Positions 27,722 through 36,370 of a stretch of 64,000 nucleotides of DNA are shown piece after piece. The notes beneath the pieces were generated by a model. That model did no database searches. It had not been told where the DNA came from and saw only the letters and a list, made by a program, of their open reading frames with translations. Positions within the stretch are counted from its first letter, which is position 1. Every line of letters begins with the position of its first letter. The translations under genes were made by a program, and so were the position numbers. This DNA is from Sporosarcina sp. BP05 (lineage in GTDB: Bacteria > Bacillota > Bacilli > Bacillales_A > Planococcaceae). The stretch is from assembly GCF_014282005.1 (NCBI RefSeq), contig NZ_JACFTD010000003.1, positions 1 through 64,000 of the forward strand, given 5' to 3'.

Positions 27722-28519
27722 ATGGATATAAGGGGGTATTTCATACATACTAGACAAAAATGGGTGGTGAAGAATACTTTGAACAGGCCGTTAATACGAT
27801 TCGTACTATTTGTTGTGATACTTCTAATACTAATTCCATTTAAAACCAAGGCCCTTAATCATGAGGCATCTAAAATGATGACCATTCAAAATGAAACAAA
27901 AGAAAAAGTTGTCGGGAATTTACTAGAAGCGAATGTAACTTTATATGCTATCGAAAAAGAAGGGTATTTGGAAAAGTTCAGATTAGAAGCAAATGGAGGT
28001 ATTCAGTATTTTCCATATTGGATTAATGTATCTAATGAAGCTTATTGGCCACAACTTTTTTATAAGGACATTAATCAAGATGGAAAAAAAGAATTAATTA
28101 TTATATTAACAAGGGGATATGGAACCGGGGTTATAGAACAATTTGTCCATGTACTTCATAATACTGAAACCAATTTTGGGGAAGTTTACAGGGAAATACT
28201 TGTAGATAATCCAATGGCTATTCTTTTAAAAAACGTGAAAACAAAATTAACGAAGTCGGAAGCGATTATTAATATTGGAAATGAAAGAACTGTTATCCAA
28301 CTTGATAAGTTGGGTATTGACCCCAAACGCTTATTTTCAGACGTCGTTACAGGAAGTTTAGTTCGCTTTGATGTTTTTGATAGTGAATTGACTGCTATTA
28401 TGGGGGCCCAAACTTCTCCACTTGGTGGCTATATAGGTGAATTTCATATTACTTATGAATTCAAAGATGAAATGTATCAAGTAAAAAGGATTAAATTCAT
28501 TCCACTTGAAACTTCATGA
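27722..28519 (+). CDS. Membrane-anchored protein with an FG-GAP/EF-hand-like loop, unknown
   Basis: About 265 residues with one N-terminal membrane segment (about 22-38, IRFVLFVVILLILIPF) and a large extracellular part. A calcium-binding-loop-like sequence FYKDINQDGKKELIII resembles VCBS/FG-GAP repeats, and the region after it predicts beta strands. A longer frame begins at 27686, but AAGGA is better placed for the ATG at 27722. It is AT-rich compared with the rib operon. Similar hypothetical lipoprotein-like proteins occur in Bacillales; function unknown. Confidence 0.6.
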   Translation: MDIRGYFIHTRQKWVVKNTLNRPLIRFVLFVVILLILIPFKTKALNHEASKMMTIQNETKEKVVGNLLEANVTLYAIEKEGYLEKFRLEANGGIQYFPYWINVSNEAYWPQLFYKDINQDGKKELIIILTRGYGTGVIEQFVHVLHNTETNFGEVYREILVDNPMAILLKNVKTKLTKSEAIINIGNERTVIQLDKLGIDPKRLFSDVVTGSLVRFDVFDSELTAIMGAQTSPLGGYIGEFHITYEFKDEMYQVKRIKFIPLETS

Positions 28520-28552
28520 AAGTAACTTGCTTATTTTAATAATCACCCTTGT

Positions 28553-28587
28553 AAAGAACCTATTTCCATCTACATAGTTCTTTTTTT
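28553..28587 (+). terminator. Intrinsic terminator
   Basis: AAAGAAC-C-TAT pairs with ATA-GTTCTTT, followed by more T. It lies downstream of the membrane-anchored hypothetical gene. Confidence 0.65.
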
Positions 28588-28676
28588 GTTGCCATCTATG
28601 ACCGAAAGCCTCGCTAAATTTGCTGGAAATAGTTATGATAGAGGTAGATGTTATTTAATGAAATGAGGCGATTTAC

Positions 28677-29024
28677 ATGAGTGAACAATCAAATGTAGTA
28701 CTACCTAAAAAAACATGTACCATTGAGAAGCTAGTTACGATTCCAAAAGATGTTCAAAAAGTACTAAATGGTGACAAGACAGCTACTCGCCGTAATGGTG
28801 TTTATGCTGATCTTGGTGAAATTATGGTACTCGACGGTAAAGAGTTTAAAGTAGATTCAATTTACAGACAGACTCTTGGGGAAATGACGGATGAACATGC
28901 ACAGCAAGAAGGTTACACAACTATGGAAGAATATAAACAATCCATTCTTGCTATGCATGATAAAATGCCATGGTTACCGACGATGAAGGTATGGGTGCAT
29001 GAATATAGCCCTGTAGAGAAATGA
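28677..29024 (+). CDS. ASCH-domain protein
   Basis: A 115-residue protein with an ASCH-type (PUA-like fold) RNA-binding domain pattern: an N-terminal KDVQKVLNGDKTATRRNG, where GDKTATRR is the characteristic turn with basic residues, then a beta-rich core (IMVLDGKEFKVDSIYRQ) and C-terminal VWVHEYSPV. GAGGCG lies before the ATG. ASCH proteins may act on RNA or modified nucleosides; no specific substrate can be given. It may be co-transcribed with the next gene, eight bases downstream. Confidence 0.65.
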   Translation: MSEQSNVVLPKKTCTIEKLVTIPKDVQKVLNGDKTATRRNGVYADLGEIMVLDGKEFKVDSIYRQTLGEMTDEHAQQEGYTTMEEYKQSILAMHDKMPWLPTMKVWVHEYSPVEK

Positions 29025-29032
29025 TCTTCTGA

Positions 29033-29476
29033 ATGAATTCAGGAATCTATGGCGCGATTGTCTTTTTGCATGTTATCAGTGCTGTCCTCGCCATAGGTCC
29101 ATTATTTATCTTAATGCCGATCATTAAGCGATTGCGTGGCGTTGGAACCGGAATTGAGCAAGCTTTATTGTCTATTATCAACGTCATCATTCGTTTGGTC
29201 ATGCATGCAGGACATGTTCTCGTCTACACTGGTGTCCTCCTATTGGTATTTGGACCTTGGCCATGGCATACTTCATGGGTGATTATGACGCTTGCTGTTA
29301 TGCTTTTATCTGGAGTTTTTCTAGCAAAAGGATTTACAGTTGTCTTACGGAGATTTAAAAATCCACATGCTAATAAAAATAAGATACTTGATCGTTTGAA
29401 TACTACTTCATGGATATACATTGGTCTTATGTTAATCATGCTTTGGCTAATGGTTCAAAAACCAATGCTTTGGTGA
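29033..29476 (+). CDS. Integral membrane protein, DUF2269-like
   Basis: A 147-residue protein with four predicted membrane helices. The N-terminal IVFLHVISAVLAIGPLFIL and the conserved His in HAGHVLVYTGVLLL are like the small DUF2269/CopD-like membrane family whose histidines face the membrane. The ATG at 29033 has only a weak upstream site, so coupling to the ASCH gene is possible. A terminator follows at 29507. Function unknown. Confidence 0.6.
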   Translation: MNSGIYGAIVFLHVISAVLAIGPLFILMPIIKRLRGVGTGIEQALLSIINVIIRLVMHAGHVLVYTGVLLLVFGPWPWHTSWVIMTLAVMLLSGVFLAKGFTVVLRRFKNPHANKNKILDRLNTTSWIYIGLMLIMLWLMVQKPMLW

Positions 29477-29506
29477 ATATGAATGATAAATACTTGTTAT
29501 ACATGG

Positions 29507-29543
29507 AAAAAGATGTGCATCTAATCGGTGCATGTCTTTTTTT
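29507..29543 (+). terminator. Intrinsic terminator
   Basis: AAAAAGATGTGCA (29507-29519) pairs with TGCATGTCTTTTT (29529-29541) using two wobble pairs, followed by TT. Confidence 0.7.
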
Positions 29544-29599
29544 GATATTCGACTCCTTTTTAAAAGTGGTACGTCTAGTAAGGGAGAGGGGGTGGAGCA

Positions 29600-30109
29600 G
29601 TGGAGCAAAGTTTAGAACAGCTTTATTTAGAACATAGTAATCGAATTTATAGATATATCTTTTTACAAGTACGCCAGAAAGAGTTGGCGGAAGATTTGAC
29701 CCAGGAAACCTTTTATAGAGCATTCAAAAGTATTCATTCTTTTAATAAACAAGCAAGCATGTCGACATGGCTTTTGAAGATAGCGAGAAATGCTACATAT
29801 GATCATTTCAGAAGGAAGAGAATTATTCAGTTTTTTGGTTTTGGAAAAGGTGAACTTGAAGATTCAAATGCGTCGTTACCGGAAGATAAATTAGTGAAGA
29901 AAGATGAAGCTAGTCGATTATACAAAGCATTGAGTACATTAAAAAAAGACCATCAAGATGTACTTATACTGCGGAAGATAAATGAAAGCTCAATCAAAGA
30001 AACAGCTTATGTTTTAGGGTGGACAGAAACAAAAGTGAAGTCGACAATGGCGAGGGCATTTGCTGCATTGAAAAAAGAAATGTACAGAATGGAGGGGAAT
30101 AATGGATGA
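29600..30109 (+). CDS. ECF-type RNA polymerase sigma factor
   Basis: A 169-residue group IV sigma factor with region 2 (LYLEHSNRIYRYIFLQ, ELAEDLTQETFYRAF, MSTWLLKIARNATYDHFRRK) and region 4 (LSTLKKDHQDVLILRKINES, ETAYVLGWTETKVKSTMARA). The start is GTG at 29600 behind GGGGGTGG. It overlaps the next gene by ATGA. A possible ECF promoter lies at 29549-29575 (TCGACT, 17 bases, CGTC), which would allow autoregulation. The downstream membrane protein is its probable anti-sigma factor. Confidence 0.9.
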   Translation: MEQSLEQLYLEHSNRIYRYIFLQVRQKELAEDLTQETFYRAFKSIHSFNKQASMSTWLLKIARNATYDHFRRKRIIQFFGFGKGELEDSNASLPEDKLVKKDEASRLYKALSTLKKDHQDVLILRKINESSIKETAYVLGWTETKVKSTMARAFAALKKEMYRMEGNNG

Positions 30110-30888
30110 ATGACTTCGATGGTGAGTTTAACAAGTTGAAGGATGTAAAAAGATCAGAAGATGCTCGAATGATTAGTTTGAAGAAAGTAATGGCTAGAAG
30201 TAACAAAAAGAAATTTAATATACTTCCGCTAGTTTTTTCCAGCTTTACAGTATTTGCCGTTGGGCTATTTTTAATGATGACGGTTAAAGAGGATACACCT
30301 GTAGTTGAAAGTGGGAAAACAATCATTGATGCACAAACCGTCCATGAAGTTCCAATTGTTGAACTAACGCCGAGGATGTTCACTGTGGAATACGAAGTAG
30401 ATAATATGGATAGAGGAGATCATGATTATGAAACTTTAGGAACTGGAAGAAGAATTGCGGTGGACCCGGGGGTATTAGATTTTCACCGTGGAGACGTTAT
30501 ATATTTTACAACACCAGAGTATTCAAATGGAAATTCCGGTTTAAATCTGCCAGAACATTATATTTCAAGAGTTGTTGCCTTACCAGGGGAGAAAATTGAA
30601 ATTAAAAAAGGTCAGATATTCATTGATGATAAAAAACTGAAGTCTTTTTATTCATATCCTACAGTAAGGGGAAGGAATAAAGAAGAGTATTTGAAAACAG
30701 TCAATCCCGAAAACTCTGCTATGAATGAAGAAGACTTTGAAGAAAATATGGAATCCATTGTAGTATCAAAAGGCTCAGTGTTTGTCATTGGCGATCAATG
30801 GTGGAGAAGTATAGACAGCCGTCACTTTGGACTCCTATCGTTGAGTAAAGTAGAAGGGAAAGTAATAGGCTATCGGATGGAACAGTAA
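30106..30888 (+). CDS. Putative anti-sigma factor with a catalytically dead signal-peptidase-I-like domain
   Basis: A 260-residue protein with a short cytosolic tail (1-37), one membrane helix (about 38-59) and an extracellular part like S26 signal peptidase: box C FHRGDVIYF (127-134), box D HYISRVVALPGEKIEIKKGQ (151-170) with IFIDDKKL, and box E VIGDQWWRSIDSRHFG (227-242). The catalytic Ser before Met in box B appears as Asn100-Met101, and the box D Lys is Ser154, so both dyad residues are missing. ATGA coupling to the ECF sigma gene and a tail of FNKLKDVK...LKKVM suggest anti-sigma function (inference). Confidence 0.7.
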   Translation: MNDFDGEFNKLKDVKRSEDARMISLKKVMARSNKKKFNILPLVFSSFTVFAVGLFLMMTVKEDTPVVESGKTIIDAQTVHEVPIVELTPRMFTVEYEVDNMDRGDHDYETLGTGRRIAVDPGVLDFHRGDVIYFTTPEYSNGNSGLNLPEHYISRVVALPGEKIEIKKGQIFIDDKKLKSFYSYPTVRGRNKEEYLKTVNPENSAMNEEDFEENMESIVVSKGSVFVIGDQWWRSIDSRHFGLLSLSKVEGKVIGYRMEQ

Positions 30889-30892
30889 AAAA

Positions 30893-30931
30893 CAATGCCG
30901 GATACCCCAATTCAGGGAATCAGGCATTGGT
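30893..30931 (+). terminator. Hairpin after the sigma/anti-sigma pair
   Basis: CAATGCC pairs with GGCATTG with an imperfect inner helix (GGAT/ATC, CCC/GGG). There is no clear U-run, so termination is uncertain. The remaining bases to 31104 show no gene. Confidence 0.4.
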
Positions 30932-31104
30932 TAGATCTGATTCAGCTGTAATCTAACAGCCTTCTTTCAAAAATGGTGTAAGACAAACAGAATTCTAGTG
31001 GATATAGAACGCAATAAGGAAAACCATCAGAATGTAGCCAGCAGTAAAAAGATGTCCTCACTGTATTTTGTTTTTAAAATACATTTCTGGAAGCCGTGGG
31101 TAAA

Positions 31105-31683
31105 TTAAAGGTTCAAATTTGTATAGCGTTCGGCTACGAACTTCAAGTCCTCCAGGAATAAGGATCGTAAGTTAGGACGGCGCCTAACGGCAAGTGGATG
31201 GTAGGCCACAGCCGTCTGAAAACCCCGTACATCATGCCAACTGCCCCGCAATGACTTCACTTCGGCTTCTTGATTTTGAAAAAAAGATTGGACCGCCACG
31301 TTGCCTAAGCAAAGAATTAGAGTAGGCTTTTTTTCTTGAAGTTGCTGTTCTAAATGTCTCATACAAATTTGACGTACTACTTCTTTGTCGTATGCACGCA
31401 CAGGTTTTCTTTTTAGGATGAAAGTGACATACAGATCATCCAATTTCAAACCGGCATCATTCGCGACTTCTTGCAGTGTTTGCCGCGTTCCGCAAACAAA
31501 TGACTCACCTTCACGGTCTTCACGTGCACCCGGATTATCAAGAATAATTATAATCGGTGCTTGCGGATTTCCTTCGCCCCAGACCATTCGTGTCCCTTGC
31601 TCATATAGACCGCACTCCTTGCAATCTAGCAGGTAATCAGGGGTTGGATCCTCTGCCAGCGCCATTGGACAAAATTCAGGCAT
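31105..31683 (-). CDS. Uracil-DNA glycosylase-family protein (family 4-like)
   Basis: A 192-residue protein of the UDG superfamily. Motif A appears as ILDNPGAREDREG (family 4 consensus GEAPGxxEDxxG, with Leu-Asp-Asn-Pro-Gly here), a CxxC pair in LLDCKECGLYEQG and a later Cys in FVCGTRQTL resemble iron-sulfur-cluster ligands, and motif B is AYHPLAVRRRP. YVTFILKRKPVRAYDK is the usual strand after the first motif. Cytosolic base-excision repair is probable; the altered motif A means activity should not be assumed. Confidence 0.8.
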   Translation of the reverse strand: MPEFCPMALAEDPTPDYLLDCKECGLYEQGTRMVWGEGNPQAPIIIILDNPGAREDREGESFVCGTRQTLQEVANDAGLKLDDLYVTFILKRKPVRAYDKEVVRQICMRHLEQQLQEKKPTLILCLGNVAVQSFFQNQEAEVKSLRGSWHDVRGFQTAVAYHPLAVRRRPNLRSLFLEDLKFVAERYTNLNL

Positions 31684-31834
31684 ATTTTAAGCTCCCTTTG
31701 TAGTTTATGTTCAATAAAGAAAGCTTTCCTCTAACCAATAAATTTCAAACTTGATTACAGCACATTGATCGTTTATGGTTAAATTATCATAAGATTTTGA
31801 AGTTAGACATTTAATACGAATGGGGTTGGTGGGA

Positions 31835-32686
31835 ATGGAATTTGTGCACTATCAAGATGTACATGAATTTGCGGTGAAAGTAGAACCGATTTTGTCTAAA
31901 GGCGAAGATGTATACAGTCTGTTTTTTGGAGTGCTGCAAGCAATTAAGGCTGGGCGTTACGAAAATCCATTCCTGGCAACAGTTGAAGAAGATGGGGAAG
32001 TGTTAGCTCTAGTTCAAATGACTCCCCCTCATCCGTTAAACCTCATTATTACCGATGAGAGTCGGTTGAAAGAAAGTATGGAATTAGTAATAGAGAAATT
32101 ATTGGAATTTGAAATTAAAATGAGTAGTATCATAAGCTTGAAACCATGGGCGTACAGTTTCGCGGAGAAATGGGAAACTAGAACTGGAATTGGACATCAG
32201 GTACTAATGGATCAGGGCTTATATCGACTGAACAAAGTAAATGAGATACTTGAAAAAAGCCCTGGTGCATGGCGCTTTGCGGAAAAAAAGGATTGTCCAC
32301 TTATCGAGAAGTGGTTCAACTTATTTGAAGGAGATGCCAGGATTCCGCTTACGCCAATGGAGGATGTGAAAAGGCGCGTTGCATCATTTGTTGACGAACA
32401 GGAAGTGTTTTTGTGGGAAGATAACGGAAAAGTCGTATCAATGATGAAAAAGGCGCGCCCAACGAAGCATGGTGTAACCGTATCTTTCGTTTTTACACCA
32501 AAGGAAGAGCGAAAAAAAGGCTATGCTCGAACGATGGTAGCTGCCGGTACAAAAGAACTTCTAAAGGAATATGACTTTTGCGTACTCTATACGGATTTGA
32601 TGAATCCAACGTCGAATAAAATCTATATGGAAATTGGTTATGAACGAATTGCGGATTCCATCCAGTTAGGCTTAACTTCGAAATGA
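31835..32686 (+). CDS. GNAT-family N-acetyltransferase
   Basis: A 283-residue two-part GNAT protein. The C-terminal half carries the acetyl-CoA-binding region VSFVFTPKEERKKGYARTMV (motif A, with R/Q-x-x-G-x-A as RKKGYA) and the motif B-like LYTDLMNPTSNKIYMEIGY. The N-terminal half resembles a degenerate second GNAT domain. The frame extends to 31820, but GGGG-TTGGTGGGA is correctly spaced for the ATG at 31835. Substrate unknown. Confidence 0.8.
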   Translation: MEFVHYQDVHEFAVKVEPILSKGEDVYSLFFGVLQAIKAGRYENPFLATVEEDGEVLALVQMTPPHPLNLIITDESRLKESMELVIEKLLEFEIKMSSIISLKPWAYSFAEKWETRTGIGHQVLMDQGLYRLNKVNEILEKSPGAWRFAEKKDCPLIEKWFNLFEGDARIPLTPMEDVKRRVASFVDEQEVFLWEDNGKVVSMMKKARPTKHGVTVSFVFTPKEERKKGYARTMVAAGTKELLKEYDFCVLYTDLMNPTSNKIYMEIGYERIADSIQLGLTSK

Positions 32687-32742
32687 ATGGGAATATGAAT
32701 AACTGAAAGTGAAAAATGGCAAGGTATGAAAGGAGTAGTGAA

Positions 32743-33504
32743 TTGTTAAGTTATTATAGTAGGTTATCTTCGGAAGTTTATGATTTAGACAAACCTGTTG
32801 GGCATTCATTTGGAGATGTAGAATATTATATTGATAGATTAGCTACATGCAAAGGGCGTATTCTAGAACCCGCAACTGGAACAGGGCGTATCCTAATCCC
32901 GCTTTTGGAAAAAGGGTTTAAGGTTGATGGATTTGATAGTTCGGATGATATGTTAACGATATGCCGTACAAATTGTGAAGAAAGAGGTTTATACCCACAC
33001 CTTTTCGAAGGCAAGATGGAGTCATTTTCATTGGATATGAAATACGAAGCCATTATCATACCTGCGGGTACATTCTTGTTACTGCATAAAAGAGAAGACT
33101 CTATCAAAGCGTTGAGAAACTTTCACAAACATCTTGTAAATGGCGGAAGGTTAATTGTTGATTTATTTATGCAAACTGAAGTTTCGATAGGTAAAGTTAC
33201 GACTAGAACTTGGGAATGTACGAATGGTGATAGTATCACTTTAGAAAATAATACAGTAGAGATTGACTATATTCATCAGCACTCAATTTCGCATGGACGT
33301 TATGAGAAATGGCGTAACGGAACGCTTTTACAAACCGAACTGGAACGTTTTCCAGTACGCTGGTATGGCGTGGAAGAATTCAAACTGATTCTTGAAGAAA
33401 TAGGGTTTGGAAATATCACAATTTCTTCGGATTATAATTTCGGGGAGTATCCGATAAATCCAAAACAGGCAATAATCTTTGAAGCGGTGGCTAATAAAAA
33501 ATAG
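32743..33504 (+). CDS. Class I SAM-dependent methyltransferase
   Basis: A Rossmann-fold methyltransferase of about 253 residues: motif I ILEPATGTGRILIPLLEKG, the acidic loop VDGFDSSDDML (Asp binding the ribose) and motif IV-like YEAIIIPAGTFLLL. The frame can be read from 32716, but AAAGGAG lies seven bases before the TTG at 32743, which gives the usual N-terminus (LSYYSRLSSEVYDLDKP). It follows the GNAT gene by 56 bases. Substrate unknown. Confidence 0.85.
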   Translation: MLSYYSRLSSEVYDLDKPVGHSFGDVEYYIDRLATCKGRILEPATGTGRILIPLLEKGFKVDGFDSSDDMLTICRTNCEERGLYPHLFEGKMESFSLDMKYEAIIIPAGTFLLLHKREDSIKALRNFHKHLVNGGRLIVDLFMQTEVSIGKVTTRTWECTNGDSITLENNTVEIDYIHQHSISHGRYEKWRNGTLLQTELERFPVRWYGVEEFKLILEEIGFGNITISSDYNFGEYPINPKQAIIFEAVANKK

Positions 33505-33541
33505 CTACTAGATCCTTAGGTGTATTGGCCGGGTAGGATCT

Positions 33542-33655
33542 GTGCGGCGGCCTGAAGAAGGGGTCTTGCAATTACTTGGAATGGAAGTTAAAGCATTAAA
33601 TCCTAGCCGTTATGCTATTACTGCTAAAGGATTATCAGTCTTGAATGATACTTAA
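33542..33655 (+). pseudogene. C-terminal gene fragment
   Basis: A 37-codon stretch reading RRPEEGVLQLLGMEVKALNP and ending AITAKGLSVLNDT resembles the C-terminal end of a larger protein, with no ribosome binding site and no upstream frame. Apart from this and a terminator, 33505-33809 shows no gene. The source family is not recognised. Confidence 0.3.
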
Positions 33656-33684
33656 GATAAGCTATAACTAGGAGCATTGTTTAA

Positions 33685-33716
33685 ACTATCCGTTAGGTTT
33701 GGATAGTCTTTTTTTA
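33685..33716 (+). terminator. Intrinsic terminator
   Basis: ACTATCC (33685-33691) pairs with GGATAGT (33701-33707), followed by C and a run of seven T. Confidence 0.75.
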
Positions 33717-33809
33717 TGGTAAAGAATAGTATGTTAGGTAGTGAAGCAATAGATGACAACACGCTGAAGGCTAGAATGACTTTTATCAATAGGAAGAGGA
33801 GTTGGTAAA

Positions 33810-34700
33810 ATGAACGTTATTGAAGTGAAAAACTTAACGAAAACGTATGGAAAAGCAAGAGGTATTTCCGATGTCAGCTTCAATGTCGAGCAAGGTGAAA
33901 TCTTTGGTTTCATTGGACCGAACGGAGCTGGGAAATCCACGACAATCCGAACGTTATTATCATTAATTCATCCAACGAGCGGTAGTGCAACGATTTTTGG
34001 TAAAGACATACTAAAGGACGCACCGGAAATTAAAATGGACATCGGTTATTTGCCTTCGGAAGTATTCTATTACGACAATATGAGAGTGAAGGACTTGTTA
34101 AAGTACTCCGCCAGTTTTTATAAAAAAGATTGTAGAAAACGAATGAATGAACTTGCGGAGATTATGGAATTGGACCTGAATCGTAAAATCGATGACTTAT
34201 CACTGGGGAATAAAAAGAAGGTCGGTATTGTGCAGGGATTATTACATGAACCTAAATTAATCATTCTCGACGAACCGACAAGTGGTTTAGATCCACTCAT
34301 GCAACATAAATTCTTTGAGCTGTTAGAGGAAGAAAATAAAAAAGGGGCGACGATTTTATTTTCATCACATATTTTATCGGAAGTTCAACGACTGTGCGAT
34401 CGCGTTGCAATTATTAAAGAAGGAAAGATTATTAAATTGGAGAAAATAAGCACGTTAAAAGAAAATAATTATAAAAAAATCCATATTGAGACGTCTACAG
34501 AAATTGGTAAAGACTATTTTGCGATTGAAGGAGTGACAGATTTAGTTGTTGATAGACATAAAGTTGATTTTCTTTTCAGAGGAGATATTAATGTAGTGAT
34601 GAAGAAAATCGCTACCACTCACATCGTAAATATAGCAGTGGAGGAGCCGGATTTAGAGGAGATTTTCATGCATTTTTATGAAAAAGAGGAGGCGTATTAA
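33810..34700 (+). CDS. ABC exporter ATP-binding protein
   Basis: A 296-residue ABC ATPase of the DrrA/BcrA-like exporter type: Walker A GPNGAGKSTTIR, signature LSLGNKKKVGIVQGLL, Walker B LIILDEPTSGLDP and switch His in LFSSHILSEV; a C-terminal domain of about 80 residues is typical of this type. It is followed by two ABC-2 permease genes, the first after two bases. The substrate (drug, peptide or lipid) is not evident. Confidence 0.88.
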   Translation: MNVIEVKNLTKTYGKARGISDVSFNVEQGEIFGFIGPNGAGKSTTIRTLLSLIHPTSGSATIFGKDILKDAPEIKMDIGYLPSEVFYYDNMRVKDLLKYSASFYKKDCRKRMNELAEIMELDLNRKIDDLSLGNKKKVGIVQGLLHEPKLIILDEPTSGLDPLMQHKFFELLEEENKKGATILFSSHILSEVQRLCDRVAIIKEGKIIKLEKISTLKENNYKKIHIETSTEIGKDYFAIEGVTDLVVDRHKVDFLFRGDINVVMKKIATTHIVNIAVEEPDLEEIFMHFYEKEEAY

Positions 34701-34702
34701 CA

Positions 34703-35500
34703 ATGAATATTTATTTACATGAGTTAAATGGTTACCGAAAATCAACATTGATGTGGACAGCGACACTCGTGTTGGTTGTTTTACTATTCATGTTCATATA
34801 CCCCGCTTTTTCAAAGGATGTAACGGCGTTTAAAAGTATATTGGAAGGATTTCCTGAATCTGTTCGAAATGCCATCGGATTAGAGATAGATCAGTTTTTT
34901 TCGTTGTTGGGTTTTTATTCCTATCTATTTCTGTACATTAAACTTCTTGGAGCCATTCAAGCGATGAATTTAGGAATCGGTATTATTTCAAAAGAAGTAC
35001 GCGATAAAACCGCTGATTTTTTGTTGACGAAGCCAGTGAGCCGCGTGACTATTTTAGTTGCAAAAATGATGGCTGCGTTAAGTTGTATTGTCCTTACGAA
35101 CGTGATCTTTTTGCTACTAACTTATCTAATTGTGTCTTATACGTCGACAGAACCATTTAGTTCGAAAACGCTATTTATGCTATCACTAACATTATTTCTT
35201 CTTCAACTACTCTTTTTAAGTTTAGGGTTTATGATTGCGGTTGTTGTACAAAAAATAAAAGCAGTGCTCCCTGTTTCACTTGGAGTAGTGTTTATGTTCT
35301 TTCTACTAAATTTATTTGGTTCAGCGACCGGGGACAACTTGCTACGCTATTTGACTCCATTTCAATACGTTGAACCAATGTATATTTTAAAAAATAATAG
35401 CTATGAGCCAGATTATCTACTTGCCGGGTTGATTGTTCTGATCGTTACCATCGTAGTCAGTTATGTCGTTTATACAAAAAAGGATATCCCATCTGTATAA
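34703..35500 (+). CDS. ABC-2 type permease (first of a paralogous pair)
   Basis: A 265-residue membrane protein with six predicted helices and the coupling-region pattern ISKEVRDKTADFLLTKPVSRVTILVAK. Its equal length and very similar pattern to the next gene (ISKEERDKTAEFLFVKPISRTTVITAK) show the two arose by duplication and probably form a heterodimer. It starts two bases after the ATPase gene. Confidence 0.85.
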   Translation: MNIYLHELNGYRKSTLMWTATLVLVVLLFMFIYPAFSKDVTAFKSILEGFPESVRNAIGLEIDQFFSLLGFYSYLFLYIKLLGAIQAMNLGIGIISKEVRDKTADFLLTKPVSRVTILVAKMMAALSCIVLTNVIFLLLTYLIVSYTSTEPFSSKTLFMLSLTLFLLQLLFLSLGFMIAVVVQKIKAVLPVSLGVVFMFFLLNLFGSATGDNLLRYLTPFQYVEPMYILKNNSYEPDYLLAGLIVLIVTIVVSYVVYTKKDIPSV

Positions 35501-35534
35501 GGTTGAAAAAAATATATGAGGGAGGATCATTTCC

Positions 35535-36332
35535 ATGAACATTTTTAATAGGGAAATGAGAGCGAATCGAAAATCGCTCATTATTTGGTGTGTCGGTATA
35601 TTGTTCATCGTTGGAAGCGGGATGGCTAAGTATGCGGCTTTAAGCAATACAGGCGATTCGATAAATAAGTTAATGGCAGATATGCCATCGTCATTGCAGG
35701 CACTCATGGGGATTGGATCGTTGGATTTAGCGACTGTGGACGGTTACTTTGGGTTGTTGTATTTATATTTAGTCATAATGGCGTCCATTCATGCAGCAAT
35801 GTTAGGAGCGACAATGATATCAAAAGAAGAGCGTGATAAAACAGCGGAGTTTTTGTTTGTGAAGCCTATTTCTAGAACAACGGTAATTACCGCTAAATTA
35901 GGGGCATCCATTGTCATTGTCATCGTTTTTAATCTAGTAACCCTACTGTCTTCAATCGTTTTCGTTGACTTTTTTAACACAGGAGACTCCGTCACTGCCG
36001 AAGTTGCACTATTAATGGGGGGAATGTTCATGATGCAGCTTCTCTTTTTATTTCTCTCGGCGGCCGTTGCGGCTTTTGTGAAAAATCCAAAGTTGTCTAT
36101 CCCGATATCAACAGGAATATTGTTGAGTACATTTATAATGTCTGTTGGCATCGATTTAAAAAGTAATCTAGAGGGTCTTAAGTATGTAACACCATTTAAA
36201 TACTATGAAGCAAAGAATTTACTTCATGATGGCGGATTCGATGAGGGATTTGTCGTATTATCACTCCTACTAATGGTAGGATCCATTTTGACGACGTATA
36301 TCTTTTATAGAAAAAGAGATTTACATATATAA
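35535..36332 (+). CDS. ABC-2 type permease (second of a paralogous pair)
   Basis: A 265-residue, six-helix paralogue of the preceding gene with its own GGGAGGA ribosome binding site. The conserved cytoplasmic segment ERDKTAEFLFVKPISRTT follows helix 2. Together with the upstream ATPase it makes a complete exporter. It ends at a bidirectional terminator shared with ypdA. Confidence 0.85.
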   Translation: MNIFNREMRANRKSLIIWCVGILFIVGSGMAKYAALSNTGDSINKLMADMPSSLQALMGIGSLDLATVDGYFGLLYLYLVIMASIHAAMLGATMISKEERDKTAEFLFVKPISRTTVITAKLGASIVIVIVFNLVTLLSSIVFVDFFNTGDSVTAEVALLMGGMFMMQLLFLFLSAAVAAFVKNPKLSIPISTGILLSTFIMSVGIDLKSNLEGLKYVTPFKYYEAKNLLHDGGFDEGFVVLSLLLMVGSILTTYIFYRKRDLHI

Positions 36333-36333
36333 T

Positions 36334-36366
36334 AAACTGACGGACTTTTGCAGTCCATCAGTTTTC
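36334..36366. terminator. Bidirectional intrinsic terminator
   Basis: AAACTGACGGACT pairs with AGTCCATCAGTTT (one mismatch), with TTTT on the plus strand. It lies between the ABC permease and the convergent ypdA. Confidence 0.75.
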
Positions 36367-36370
36367 AACA

